Source: Clostridiaceae bacterium
GTDB taxonomy: Bacteria > Bacillota > Clostridia > Lachnospirales > Lachnospiraceae
DNA: 50,838 nt
Direction: 5' to 3'
NCBI GenBank assembly: GCA_902362865.1
Contig: CABIYE010000023.1
Span: 1-50,838, forward strand
The notes beneath the pieces were generated by a model that saw only the letters and a list, made by a program, of their open reading frames with translations, had not been told where the DNA came from and made no database searches. Every line of letters begins with the position of its first letter. The stretch's first letter is position 1. Below, one piece after another: positions 15,506 through 23,902 of this stretch. Both the position numbers and the translations under genes were made by a program.

Positions 15506-15544
15506 TCAAAATATATATGGCAGCTTTCATGAGCTGCCATATAT
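15506..15544 (-). terminator. Terminator after the permease gene
   Basis: ATATATGGCAGCT and AGCTGCCATATAT form a perfect 13-bp stem around six bases. On the minus strand it is followed by ATTTT. It lies 22 bases after the permease stop codon. Confidence 0.8.
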
Positions 15545-15565
15545 GTACGATATAATCATTATTAA

Positions 15566-16456
15566 TTATTCTATTCCTGCTTTTCTGTCTCTGTTTGCCG
15601 CACTGATCAGTGTGTATGATGTCCACAGAAGAACCACGCAAACAAGGTTAATCAGCCAGAACATCGGCAGTTCTGTAACTAATTTCCATGCGATAAATAC
15701 ACCAATACATCCACCAATCATATTACCCAAAGTATGAGGAACATCATATCTGTGCGTCTTAATAAACTCAATAGAAGATGCAGGCATCAGGCATGCGCAG
15801 GATCCCATAAATACAGGGAAACAAGCCGTAGCATTTACACCAAGTAAAAGACAGGTTGCCATACAAGGTGCATATAGACCAAATCCGATATCCATCAGAG
15901 CACCCCACAGAATATTAAGTACAGCAGCAACAATTAGTTTCCATCCTGTCAGACCGGTTGCGGTACCTACAATTCCGAAAGGCCCTACTCCCAGATTACT
16001 ACAAATCATAATAATTGCAAGAAGTACCATCGCACTTCCCAGTGCGTATCTGATTTTGTTTCGTGGCCACTTCGTTACAACTGTTGCAAAACCAAAGGAC
16101 CCGACCGCTGCGCAAGCATACATAATCCACAGAAATACAGGATCACATTCTACAGAAGCCGTAAATATAAATGCCTCAAAAATAACCGGGAATGTATCTC
16201 CTACGTTCAATGTACCAGGAATATCGATATCATCTATCTGTTTAAAAATCTTATACATAAACGTAGATGGTGCATAAGAACCACATCCCAGTGTATCGAG
16301 AAAGTTTGCAATAATACCTACTGCAAAAGCAGCTCCCCACTGTTTACCGGTTGCACCTTTCAGTTCATCCATACGGTTTTTGGCAATATCAACTACGAGT
16401 CCAATTCCTGTCCCGGCAACTAATACACCAAATAAAATTTGCAATGCCAATAACAT
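15566..16456 (-). CDS. TauE/SafE-like membrane permease
   Basis: 296 residues with about eight membrane helices in two halves. Each half begins with a loop carrying D and G residues (AVGIIANFLDTLGCGSYAP and LNILWGALMDIGFGLYAP). This is the inverted-repeat plan of TauE/SafE anion exporters (sulfite and organosulfonates), but the assignment is by pattern only. Cysteine-rich segments (CSNLG, MATCLLLGVNATACF, GSCACL) are unusual. CTAGGAGGTAGAGAAA precedes the ATG. A MerR-type promoter lies 91-120 bases upstream and a MerR gene is divergent, so export is probably induced by a small-molecule signal. Confidence 0.6.
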   Translation of the reverse strand: MLLALQILFGVLVAGTGIGLVVDIAKNRMDELKGATGKQWGAAFAVGIIANFLDTLGCGSYAPSTFMYKIFKQIDDIDIPGTLNVGDTFPVIFEAFIFTASVECDPVFLWIMYACAAVGSFGFATVVTKWPRNKIRYALGSAMVLLAIIMICSNLGVGPFGIVGTATGLTGWKLIVAAVLNILWGALMDIGFGLYAPCMATCLLLGVNATACFPVFMGSCACLMPASSIEFIKTHRYDVPHTLGNMIGGCIGVFIAWKLVTELPMFWLINLVCVVLLWTSYTLISAANRDRKAGIE

Positions 16457-16546
16457 TTTCTCTACCTCCTAGATTATACTTTATTCAATTGTAATTTTCT
16501 TTCCTGTTTTTACCCCGATCTCAAACAGAAAGAGAACCTGATTCAA

Positions 16547-16576
16547 GTATAAAGTTTGACCCAGGGGACGAGTCAA
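16547..16576 (-). promoter_or_regulatory. MerR-type promoter of the permease gene
   Basis: On the minus strand TTGACT (16571-16576) and TATACT (16547-16552) are 19 bases apart, with CCCCTGGG in the spacer. That is the over-long spacer and spacer-centred dyad used by MerR activators. Confidence 0.75.
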
Positions 16577-16614
16577 TAGTATTCCGCCTTCCTTTTCATA
16601 TTTACTTTCATCAT

Positions 16615-16659
16615 AAAAAAGAACAAAACCCTGACAAACATATCGGGAATTTGTCAAGG
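16615..16659 (-). terminator. Terminator between two MerR-type promoters
   Basis: CCTTGACAAA and TTTGTCAGGG pair on the minus strand (10 bp, one G-U) and are followed by TTTTGTTCTTTTTT. It would end a transcript of about 100 bases started at the promoter at 16722-16752. Confidence 0.65.
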
Positions 16660-16721
16660 TTCTGTCCGTGTTCACTTAATATTTATCTGGAGTGACAACA
16701 GAGATTTCTGCTGCCTTTTTA

Positions 16722-16752
16722 AGCATACAGCTCTCCCTAGGGGCAAAGTCAA
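16722..16752 (-). promoter_or_regulatory. Second MerR-type promoter, driving a short RNA
   Basis: On the minus strand TTGACT (16747-16752) and TATGCT (16722-16727) are 19 bases apart, with GCCCCTAGGG in the spacer. It is very similar to the permease promoter. No convincing gene lies before the terminator at 16615-16659; a GTG-initiated frame of 64 codons crosses it and is doubtful. Confidence 0.6.
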
Positions 16753-16865
16753 CACATATATCCATAAGTTCTGCTTATGACATCTCCCATAATGTCGATT
16801 ATCTGTTAACACATATTGTGGGTTATAATGATTTCAGTAATAAAAATAAGAGGTTTTCATATCAG

Positions 16866-17642
16866 ATGGACAGATCAACTTTATTTTCAATTGGAGAATT
16901 TGCACAGGCTGCCGGTATAAGCACAAAAGCACTTCGGTATTACGAGAAGAAAGGCATCCTCAAACCATACTGGATCGAACAGGATACCGGATACCGATAC
17001 TACAGTCTTTATCAATTGAATCAGTTGAATTTGATTGGGATTTTTATAGATTTGGATATTTGTCTTAATCAGTTTAGTAATTATATTGATCATAATTACT
17101 CTTCCATTGATTACCAGAAACTTTTACAGTTCGGAAAAGAATTAACTCAGGAACGGATTCAAATCCTGGAGGATAAGATGCGTTATATTAATTATTTAAA
17201 AGAGAAAGCGGAATACCCTTTCCCAAATAATCTTACTCATCCACAGCCGGTATGGCTATTACCATGTAACGAGATTCCAGATAAAGTCAGTGTAGAGAAA
17301 GCCCTCAAAAAAATATTGCATGACATTTCTACCTATGGCCTGACTCTGTTCCAATCTTACGGACTCATTATGATCTGCAACGGCAATGAAAAAAGACTGT
17401 TTTATTTTGCAGATATAAGCCATCCATCCGGAAAAACTATAATACACGAAAATATATTTTATCTTCCGCAGGGTGAATATAGAAGTATTGAACAAGATAA
17501 TTGGAGCATCGAAATGGCACCTGCGCTGTTTCAAGATCTTTTTGAATTAAATTACGACAAAGTAATCATAGAGAGGGAACTTACTTATAATAACAAAACT
17601 CCCTTATATTCTTTGAGCTGCCTGCTTCCCCCAATCCTCTGA
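16866..17642 (+). CDS. MerR-family regulator, divergent from the permease
   Basis: 258 residues from the ATG at 16866. The MerR domain begins at once (LFSIGEFAQAAGISTKALRY, wing GYRYYSLYQLNQL). A coiled linker (ELTQERIQILEDKMRYINYL) and a C-terminal domain of the size of GyrI-like ligand-binding domains follow. The reading frame is open upstream to 16692, but that part is intergenic and lacks regulator sequence. TATAAT at 16824-16829 is its likely -10. It should act at the two 19-bp-spacer promoters facing the other way. Confidence 0.8.
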   Translation: MDRSTLFSIGEFAQAAGISTKALRYYEKKGILKPYWIEQDTGYRYYSLYQLNQLNLIGIFIDLDICLNQFSNYIDHNYSSIDYQKLLQFGKELTQERIQILEDKMRYINYLKEKAEYPFPNNLTHPQPVWLLPCNEIPDKVSVEKALKKILHDISTYGLTLFQSYGLIMICNGNEKRLFYFADISHPSGKTIIHENIFYLPQGEYRSIEQDNWSIEMAPALFQDLFELNYDKVIIERELTYNNKTPLYSLSCLLPPIL

Positions 17643-18066
17643 TTATCCTTTCAATAATTTTTTGGACAGATAATAGTGAGTTCCTGTTATCTCATGTTCC
17701 ATATATACAAAAACTTCACGGTATCCTTTTTTTTTTATAAAACTCAGGTGCCTGAAATTCAAATGTATCCAAAAGGACATATTGGCATCCTCGTTTTCTT
17801 GCTTCTTCTTCTGCTTTTTTGAGAATTTCACTTCCAAGCTTTTTTCTTCGCAGTTCTTCTTTTACCCAAAGTTCCCATACAAGAAACCAGTTGCCTCGAA
17901 CCGTACCCGCCAAGCCTGCCTGAATCTCCCCGCTCTCACTTTTAAGGCAGACGCTTATATCCTGAAATTCTGCCTTTTCAAAATATTTTTGATTGTATTT
18001 TTGTACCCTTTGATGAAGATATTCCCGATCTTCTCCATTATCATCGGTTATAATAATCTTTCCCAT
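17643..18066 (-). pseudogene. GNAT acetyltransferase with a homopolymer frameshift
   Basis: From the ATG at 18066 (GAGGAAGAGAAC upstream) the frame gives an acetyltransferase fold: VWELWVKEELRRKKLGSEIL is the acetyl-CoA loop, then YVLLDTFEFQAPEFYKKK. Ten consecutive A on the minus strand (T at 17727-17736) shift the frame and cause a stop eight bases after the A run. With nine A it would continue GYREVFVYMEHEITGTHYYL to a stop at 17643. It could be a true frameshift, a slippage-controlled switch, or an assembly error. It follows the LysR gene by 11 bases. Confidence 0.75.
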
Positions 18067-18077
18067 GTTCTCTTCCT

Positions 18078-18977
18078 CTACAAAATAACATTTTCTATCG
18101 AATTTTTCTTTTGTTTGAACCATTTCAGCAAATAATCAACAAATTTAGCTGCCGCAGGATTCACGTATTCTTTATTTGGATATGCAACTCCCAGTGTTCT
18201 GTATTTTTTTTTGGAAAAAGATCGTATTTCAATATCAAATTGCTTTCCTGTGATATCCAAAAAAAGTCGTGGCAATACACAGACTCCAAATCCGAGTTCA
18301 ACAAATTTCATAATTACAATATCGTCATTGAATCTATATCTGGTATGACTCTCCCTGACTCCAATCTCCCTAAGTATAGCGCCTATTTCAAAATCCAGGC
18401 CTTCTGAAGTAATGATAATGTTCTCCTCTTTCAAATCCTGTATATTTATAGTTTCTTTTTCTGCCAGAGTATGTCCTTTCGGCAAAAGAACAACCATCTC
18501 ATCTTTTATGATTGGTGTAAATGCAAAGCCCTTAGCCGCACACTCTGATACCATAGCAAAATCTATCGTTTCATCTTTGAGGTTTTTCCTAAGATCATAG
18601 AAAGATCCAGCCATCATCTCATAACGAATATTCGGATAGCACTCGCCAAATTCTTTAAAAATATCCGGAAACCACTTTGTTGCAATACGTGCCAGGCAGC
18701 CCAGACGTACCATTCCCTGCTGCAAATCTCGAATTGATTCTGCATACTCTTTGATCCTTTTTTCTTCTTCAGCGATGATTCGTATAGATTCAATGATAGG
18801 CTTAACAAAAGGGAGCGGTTCTACTCCTGTTTTCGACCGCTCAAACAGTGTTATTCCAAGGGATTTCTCATAATTTTGAATTGTCTGGCTTACTGCTGAC
18901 TGAGAATAATTAAGCGCTTTCGCAGCCTTCGTAAGGTTTTTCATCTCACAAACCTCATTAATAACATCATAATTCAT
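18078..18977 (-). CDS. LysR-family transcriptional regulator
   Basis: 299 residues from the ATG at 18977, chosen because GGGAG sits 9 bases upstream; an ATG five codons earlier overlaps that site. The N-terminal winged helix is typical (KNLTKAAKALNYSQSAVSQT, LGITLFERSKTG), followed by a linker helix and a two-lobed ligand domain (MVRLGCLARIATKWFPDIF, VVLLPKGHTL, FGVCVLPRLFLDI). The ligand is unknown. It is cotranscribed with the damaged acetyltransferase. Confidence 0.9.
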   Translation of the reverse strand: MNYDVINEVCEMKNLTKAAKALNYSQSAVSQTIQNYEKSLGITLFERSKTGVEPLPFVKPIIESIRIIAEEEKRIKEYAESIRDLQQGMVRLGCLARIATKWFPDIFKEFGECYPNIRYEMMAGSFYDLRKNLKDETIDFAMVSECAAKGFAFTPIIKDEMVVLLPKGHTLAEKETINIQDLKEENIIITSEGLDFEIGAILREIGVRESHTRYRFNDDIVIMKFVELGFGVCVLPRLFLDITGKQFDIEIRSFSKKKYRTLGVAYPNKEYVNPAAAKFVDYLLKWFKQKKNSIENVIL

Positions 18978-18992
18978 AAGCAATTCTCCCAT

Positions 18993-19343
18993 ATTCTAAT
19001 TATCTATAAGCTTTCCTTATTATAACTAAAAACAAACTGCTTATCCACATCTTTTTGTAAGAAATACTTATGGTGAAATCTCTTATAGAATTACTCACAT
19101 TAAAGACATTAATCATATCACACAATAAAAATGTACTCAAACCACATAGTAAGAGCTCGGAGCCCCGCATAAACGCTGGATTTCCGAGCTCCATTTTCTT
19201 TATTCAAACTCGCAAATAAATCCTTGTCACTATACATTTTTGTATCGGCATTATGGTTCTATTTGGTTTTATATGTGTTCCACTGTCCTAAGTCCATAGA
19301 CTGTACTGAACGGTGTTATCAATTTGTTATCAAATTTCTGTTA
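18993..19343. other. Non-coding interval carrying direct repeat B
   Basis: No supportable gene. It holds the LysR upstream region, the repeat/hairpin at 19151-19212, and about 130 bases before the ParE stop with nothing recognisable. Confidence 0.5.
19163..19212. repeat. Direct repeat copy B, with a stable hairpin
   Basis: Matches 14409-14456 in the same orientation. Here the flanking base changes allow a hairpin: GAGCTCGGA and TCCGAGCTC pair across 21 bases (19151-19192). Copy A has lost one arm. On the minus strand GAGTTTGAATAA precedes both. Confidence 0.8.
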
Positions 19344-19643
19344 TCAGTCAAAGATTCTAGTGATATCCTGATATCGGTTGATCACACGATAAATCTCTAC
19401 ATACTCATTCCCTACCTTGTAGATAATCACATAATCTTCCCATATCGCATATTTATAGTCTGTCCGAAAGCTGACTCGTTTGGAAAGATCTGATCCCATT
19501 CCCGGAAACATCTGAAGATTCTCAAATTTACCGTAAATTTCTTTTATGGTTTTTGCAGCATATTCCTCGTTGTCTTCAGCAATGTAATCCCGAATAGCCT
19601 TCAGATCTTTTGCAACAATCGGATTGATCCGCAATTTTAACAT
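19344..19643 (-). CDS. ParE/RelE-family toxin
   Basis: 99 residues from the ATG at 19643, one base after the antitoxin stop codon. KLRINPIVAKDLKAIRDYIA, then FPGMGSDLSKRV and a C-terminal KYAIWEDYVIIYKV...VEIYRVINRYQDI follow the ParE fold. ParE toxins attack gyrase and RelE toxins cut mRNA; sequence alone leans to ParE. The antitoxin gene lies immediately upstream. Confidence 0.85.
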   Translation of the reverse strand: MLKLRINPIVAKDLKAIRDYIAEDNEEYAAKTIKEIYGKFENLQMFPGMGSDLSKRVSFRTDYKYAIWEDYVIIYKVGNEYVEIYRVINRYQDITRIFD

Positions 19644-19644
19644 C

Positions 19645-19893
19645 TTATTCCCCCACAAGTGCCTTCAGTTCATCCAAATCCAGCCATCCTTCGCCATCTT
19701 TCACTGCCTCTTCAGCTTCCTGCAGCTTCATCAAAAGCTTCTTTTCCGCACGATCACGTTCATAATCTTCAAAATCCATAACCACAAAACGTCCTCTACC
19801 ATTCTTGGTAAGATATACAGGCTCGCCTTTGTGACAGTTCTTCAGGACTTCGTTATAATTTCTCAAATCAGATACTGGTAAAATACTTGCCAT
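19645..19893 (-). CDS. Phd/YefM-family antitoxin
   Basis: 82 residues. The N-terminal part ILPVSDLRNYNEVLKNCHKG and EPVYLTKNGRGRFVVMDFED is the Phd/YefM DNA-binding fold, followed by a charged helix that would wrap the toxin. GGAAGGAG precedes the ATG. It should repress the promoter at 19940-19967 together with the toxin. Confidence 0.85.
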   Translation of the reverse strand: MASILPVSDLRNYNEVLKNCHKGEPVYLTKNGRGRFVVMDFEDYERDRAEKKLLMKLQEAEEAVKDGEGWLDLDELKALVGE

Positions 19894-19939
19894 ATTCTTT
19901 CAGCTCCTTCCTTGATTTAATATTATTTCTGCTACTTCT

Positions 19940-19988
19940 ATTATACACAAAAAGCTGTAAAATTCAACGTGATTTTTTACAGCTTTTT
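19940..19988 (-). promoter_or_regulatory. Toxin-antitoxin promoter inside a perfect inverted repeat
   Basis: On the minus strand TTGAAT (19962-19967), 16 bases, TATAAT (19940-19945). The -35 box lies at the edge of 14-bp arms AAAAAGCTGTAAAA (19949-19962) and TTTTACAGCTTTTT (19975-19988). The inverted repeat can serve as operator for the antitoxin and also as a terminator for the anti-sigma gene that ends upstream. Confidence 0.7.
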
Positions 19989-19993
19989 CTACC

Positions 19994-20026
19994 CAAAAGA
20001 AGCTGCCCGCTATGGACAGCCTCTTC
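19994..20026 (-). terminator. Terminator after the sigma/anti-sigma operon
   Basis: On the minus strand GCTGTCC and GGGCAGC pair (one G-U), with AAGAG/TTCTT extending the stem, followed by TTCTTTT. It lies 18 bases after the stop at 20044. Confidence 0.65.
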
Positions 20027-20043
20027 TCTGCAATGCCTTTTCG

Positions 20044-21489
20044 CTACTGACAAATATCTACCACTCCTGATTTTAACGTAGAATCTGAAAACTGAAGTGC
20101 TCCACCTTCACCGTTAAGATTAAGATACATATGATCCAGTTCATTCTCATTCACAATCCATGCCATATTCACCTGTTTACTCTCGCCTGGCATTAAGGAA
20201 GAAATATAATTTCCTCCATTTCCATAATCCTCAGATACACTATAGTATGTCATTTCCGCTGTATGTGCAACGCCATCCCAGATGACACGATCGTAGTCTT
20301 CACCAGAGAGTTCTACATGATTACAAATATGATATTTTCCATCTTCATGGTTCATTAACATTAAAGTACCAAGATAAAGCAAATGATCTATTTCTTTATC
20401 TGTCTTATTGGTATAAGTGACTGTCACATAGACTAGCTTTTGTTTCATGCTTTCTGTTTTTACAATCTCATCCACGGTATTAACACCATCACCAGACTTA
20501 ATATAAGACAGCGTATTGTTTACTATTTTTCCATCCGCTCCGACTGCAGTCACCCATTCTTCCGGCACATCATTCTGACCAAGCATCTGCAGATCATCTT
20601 CCACGTGAACCGCATCAACACAAACTGAAATATTATTATCTTCAATATAGTTGCCATCGCTGTCTTCACCATATGCTAGCATATTAAATGTTTCACCAAC
20701 CTGATGCATTGGCAATTTATTATCTGCAATGGAAGTCATCACTGCTTCTCCTGATGATTCTTCAGGGGATACCATTTCGCTCCACGTATACAAACCAGCT
20801 GTTTCAATCATTGTATCATTTTCAGTGATTACAAGGTTTTCAACCACTTTAATGGCATCCTCTTTCGTGATATCATCACCGATATAAACAGTAAGCACAC
20901 GATACACATCTGGGCAAAGAAGATAAATCCTTTGATTAAAAGATCCATCCTCTGCGAGGTCATTATATTTAAGGTATACACCTTCATAATTGCCAAAAGT
21001 TCTTTCCTCACAGTCGACAACATTCTTATCCTGCATTACTTTACTCAAATCATCCTCGTCTAAAAGCACAGATGCAAAGCTGAATCCTCCGGTTCGATCA
21101 TGCTCAGGATATTCCAAATGTAATTCATCAATCCATTCCATACCTTCTGGAATATATCCTGCTGAGATATCTATATCATGAATTTTTTCAGGAAGATTAA
21201 TTTTCCCAGTGCTGCCATCCGCCTTAATTCCAGTTACGATACTGTAGGCTCCTTGTTTTTCTAAAAACATATGATATAATTTGGTACCTGCATAGGCTAT
21301 AGTCGATGTAGACAATACACATACGGCTATTGCTGCAGCCACTCTGGCACCTGTCCATTTTTTCACTCTTCTTGCCTGAATATTAACCACCTTCGTGTCC
21401 TGAAGCTGTTTTTTTACTTCATTTTGAATCATCGTATGGATGAACTCCGGAGTTTCAGGAATATCTTTTTTCATATCTTCTAACCTCAT
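20044..21489 (-). CDS. Membrane anti-sigma-like protein with large extracytoplasmic domain
   Basis: 481 residues. A cytoplasmic N-terminal segment of about 50 residues, one membrane helix (VAAAIAVCVLSTSTIAYAG, about 50-68), and a long external domain in two parts, the second rich in beta strands (KLVYVTVTYTNKTDKEIDHL). The size and layout fit anti-sigma factors of the DUF4179/DUF5643 kind, but I cannot assign the domain with confidence. Its ATG overlaps the sigma factor stop (ATGA), so the two are made in fixed ratio. It should hold the sigma factor at the membrane until an outside signal. Confidence 0.75.
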   Translation of the reverse strand: MRLEDMKKDIPETPEFIHTMIQNEVKKQLQDTKVVNIQARRVKKWTGARVAAAIAVCVLSTSTIAYAGTKLYHMFLEKQGAYSIVTGIKADGSTGKINLPEKIHDIDISAGYIPEGMEWIDELHLEYPEHDRTGGFSFASVLLDEDDLSKVMQDKNVVDCEERTFGNYEGVYLKYNDLAEDGSFNQRIYLLCPDVYRVLTVYIGDDITKEDAIKVVENLVITENDTMIETAGLYTWSEMVSPEESSGEAVMTSIADNKLPMHQVGETFNMLAYGEDSDGNYIEDNNISVCVDAVHVEDDLQMLGQNDVPEEWVTAVGADGKIVNNTLSYIKSGDGVNTVDEIVKTESMKQKLVYVTVTYTNKTDKEIDHLLYLGTLMLMNHEDGKYHICNHVELSGEDYDRVIWDGVAHTAEMTYYSVSEDYGNGGNYISSLMPGESKQVNMAWIVNENELDHMYLNLNGEGGALQFSDSTLKSGVVDICQ

Positions 21490-21974
21490 ACTGTCAATGC
21501 CTCACTTTCCTGTAAATTGTGTTTAAGTTTTCCCCGTGCTCTGGCAAGCCTTTTTTGAACTGCTCCCTCGGTTATCTCAAGAATCTGCGCAATCTCTTTT
21601 ATGTTGAAATCCTCAATGTAGTACAGAATAACTGGCATTCGTAATTCTTCTTTCAAAGAATTTACGGCTCTGTACAAGTCGCTATAGTCAGTTTTCTGAT
21701 CTGCCTCAATTTCTGTCATTTCACTCATCCCTTCCAAAGAAACAAGTTTACTCGACTTTCTCAAAAGAGTATAACACTCATTGATCAATATACGAATCAA
21801 CCATGTCTTGGCATATTTGTCATTTCTCAAAGTTCCAATTTTTGAAAATGCCTTAACGATCGTTTCCTGAATAGCATCCGCACAATCTTGATCGTTAGAT
21901 AAAATTGTTTTGGCAGTAGAATACAATTGTCTCTCTGAATTGAGAACCAACGTTCCTAATTCCTCTTTGGTCAC
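21486..21974 (-). CDS. ECF sigma factor
   Basis: 162 residues from a GTG start at 21974 preceded by AAGGTGG. Region 2 is seen in ISNDQ-like to LLRK (DCADAIQETIVKAFSKI, YAKTWLIRILINECYTLL). Region 4 is seen in MPVILYYIEDFNIKEIAQIL and GAVQKRLARARGKLK. No region 3 is present, as expected for ECF factors. It probably controls its own operon, but I could not identify its promoter with confidence in 21975-22117. Confidence 0.9.
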   Translation of the reverse strand: MTKEELGTLVLNSERQLYSTAKTILSNDQDCADAIQETIVKAFSKIGTLRNDKYAKTWLIRILINECYTLLRKSSKLVSLEGMSEMTEIEADQKTDYSDLYRAVNSLKEELRMPVILYYIEDFNIKEIAQILEITEGAVQKRLARARGKLKHNLQESEALTV

Positions 21975-22117
21975 TTTAACACCACCTTCTTTAGCCGGCC
22001 GGCAATTTTATTTACATAGATTAGACGTATAGGTTTCCAAAATATCCCCAAATAAGTTTAATAAGTTTGTTTTTTTAATGACAGAGGGAAATAAATCTTT
22101 CCCATGTGTCATTTATA

Positions 22118-22516
22118 TTATACACCTCTCTCACTTCTTCCCCCATATACAATCTCTGTAAGCACCATTTTCTCTGCTGCAGTCCTTATTCCATTCATCT
22201 TTCTTACCCATAGCATCGGCTGTTCTGCCTTTAACCGTTCCGTAACTCCCTTTTTTTCTGCCATCTGTGCCACCAGAATATCCATCCGCTCATGTGCCTC
22301 CCGATCTACCCTGTTTAGATGTTTATTAAGTTTCCCTTGTAGCATCAACATCTGATAGTACGGTTTTCTATGCTCCATCAGATAAGTTTTCCGCAGCATT
22401 CCATATTTCCCATAACATGTTTCTTCATCCTCCATCAACTCCAGATCTGGCAGATAATAATCCCCATACAGTGTATAGCCCAGACCATTCTTATCATCGT
22501 AAATATGTTTTTCCAT
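22118..22516 (-). CDS. tnpV: TnpV family transposon-encoded protein
   Basis: 132 residues. MEKHIYDDKNGLGYTLYGDY, then a helical region with KTYLMEHRKPYYQMLMLQG and DREAHERMDILVAQMAEK, is the TnpV pattern seen on clostridial mobilizable transposons. Its role is not known. It follows the relaxase gene by 14 bases and marks the 3' end of the small mobilizable element. Confidence 0.85.
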   Translation of the reverse strand: MEKHIYDDKNGLGYTLYGDYYLPDLELMEDEETCYGKYGMLRKTYLMEHRKPYYQMLMLQGKLNKHLNRVDREAHERMDILVAQMAEKKGVTERLKAEQPMLWVRKMNGIRTAAEKMVLTEIVYGGRSERGV

Positions 22517-22530
22517 AGCGTTAATCCTCC

Positions 22531-23844
22531 TTATCTTGCGTCCCGATCATGCGACCGCTTATTTACTTTTCTTCCGTTTTTCTCAGCCATCTCTCTGCTT
22601 TTTTCGTTCTGAATGAGATATCTGGAATGTTCTTCTCCGACTGCCCTTTTTAATCTCCGAAAATCTTCCTTTTCTGCCCGAAGAACAGCATTTTGACTTA
22701 TCAATTCCTGTTTCTGCTCTGCTAAGACATGATTAGAATTTTTCAGTCTATCATACTTATAAACGACCTGATCTAACTGCTCTTTTACTTGAATATATTT
22801 CAGATACAAGCCATATAACAGCTCTTTCAGTTCACTGATTACCGGATATGCTTTTTTATCCCGGTAATTCTTGGCACTTTCCAACATCCCCGCTTCTGGA
22901 AGTACCTCATCAACTGGTTTCGAGAATTCACCGGCATATTTCTGAATATCTTTTGCAATCGCTTTTGCTTTTTTCAGACTTTTCTCATATTTATCGGCAG
23001 TTGCTTTTGCCTGTTCTGCTTCCTTTGCTACCTGGGCACGCTCTGCCTTCTTTTTCTGCAGTTCATTCCCGGTCTGCAACAATTCCTCATGGAGATTATC
23101 TGCCAGTTCATGGCAAGCAGCCGTTTCCTTCTGCAGCTGTGCTTTCTGCTCTTCCAGAGCTGCCACTTCCTGCTCACGCTGTTCCTTTTTGAAATTTAAG
23201 ACATCCAGATGCTCCCGGTGTGTACCTTTTTGCTCCCAGATCATCCCATATCTTTCTGCGATCTTCGCCAGCTCTTGTTTTTCCGATTCCATCCACTGAT
23301 TATATTCTGTATTTTCCCTGCCCTTTCCGACAAATCCTCTGGATGCCAATGCTTGTTTCATGGATACTCTTGTATCCGGCCCACGTTTACTTCCAGTTAC
23401 ATACGGCACAAAATCAATATGAAGATGTGGTGTCGCCTCATCCATATGCAGATATATACCGAATACCCGGAACTGTGGGTTTCTCTTTTGAAAGTCTTTT
23501 GCAAAATCAAGCAATGCCAGTCTGGCAATCTGCCCTTCCCGACTTGAACATCCGGTATCATCCTTATTCCCAATCTGGAAGATTGCTTCGTGGAAAACTT
23601 TCTCCTGTTTCCCAGTTCGGATGTGTTCATAATAATCTTCAATCTTCCGGTCTTTCCGTTTTTGTTTTGCGTTGTACCGTTCAATTGCTTCATCAAATAA
23701 TTCATGGTAAACGTCCTTCACATTTTCTGACTGCAATACCACGTTTCGGATTGTCCGGGTAGCATCTACGTTTTCTGCAATAAATTTTCTCTCATTGTGG
23801 GCGATAGAACCTTTTCCAATCATACCGCTGATCGTCCTTTTCAT
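22531..23844 (-). CDS. mobV: MobV-type relaxase (Mob/Pre family)
   Basis: About 437 residues. The N-terminal half is the relaxase, with the metal-binding triad motif FGIYLHMDEATPHLHIDFVP (H-D-E then P-H-L-H). It nicks the element at oriT and pilots the strand into a helper conjugation apparatus. The C-terminal half is a long coiled coil (QEVAALEEQKAQLQKET onwards). The start could also be GTG at 23850 or 23859; GGGAGGTG overlaps the earliest, so 23850 or 23844 is likelier. The hairpin-rich upstream region is the probable oriT. Confidence 0.9.
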   Translation of the reverse strand: MKRTISGMIGKGSIAHNERKFIAENVDATRTIRNVVLQSENVKDVYHELFDEAIERYNAKQKRKDRKIEDYYEHIRTGKQEKVFHEAIFQIGNKDDTGCSSREGQIARLALLDFAKDFQKRNPQFRVFGIYLHMDEATPHLHIDFVPYVTGSKRGPDTRVSMKQALASRGFVGKGRENTEYNQWMESEKQELAKIAERYGMIWEQKGTHREHLDVLNFKKEQREQEVAALEEQKAQLQKETAACHELADNLHEELLQTGNELQKKKAERAQVAKEAEQAKATADKYEKSLKKAKAIAKDIQKYAGEFSKPVDEVLPEAGMLESAKNYRDKKAYPVISELKELLYGLYLKYIQVKEQLDQVVYKYDRLKNSNHVLAEQKQELISQNAVLRAEKEDFRRLKRAVGEEHSRYLIQNEKSREMAEKNGRKVNKRSHDRDAR

Positions 23845-23902
23845 TTCCACTATTCTCACCTCCCTCGCTTATAAAAATGCCGGATACGGCAAAAAGAAAT
23901 AT

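Noticed and set aside
16481..16675. 64-codon minus-strand frame between the permease and MerR genes
   Set aside because: It begins at a GTG, crosses a strong terminator and overlaps the permease promoter, so it is most likely fortuitous.
19000..19194. 64-codon minus-strand frame at direct repeat B
   Set aside because: It starts inside the hairpin repeat and runs through the A+T-rich LysR upstream region; no protein character.
21975..22117. ECF-type promoter with GGAAAC and CGTC elements upstream of the sigma factor
   Set aside because: The two elements are only five bases apart, too close for an ECF -35/-10 pair, so I do not claim autoregulation from sequence.
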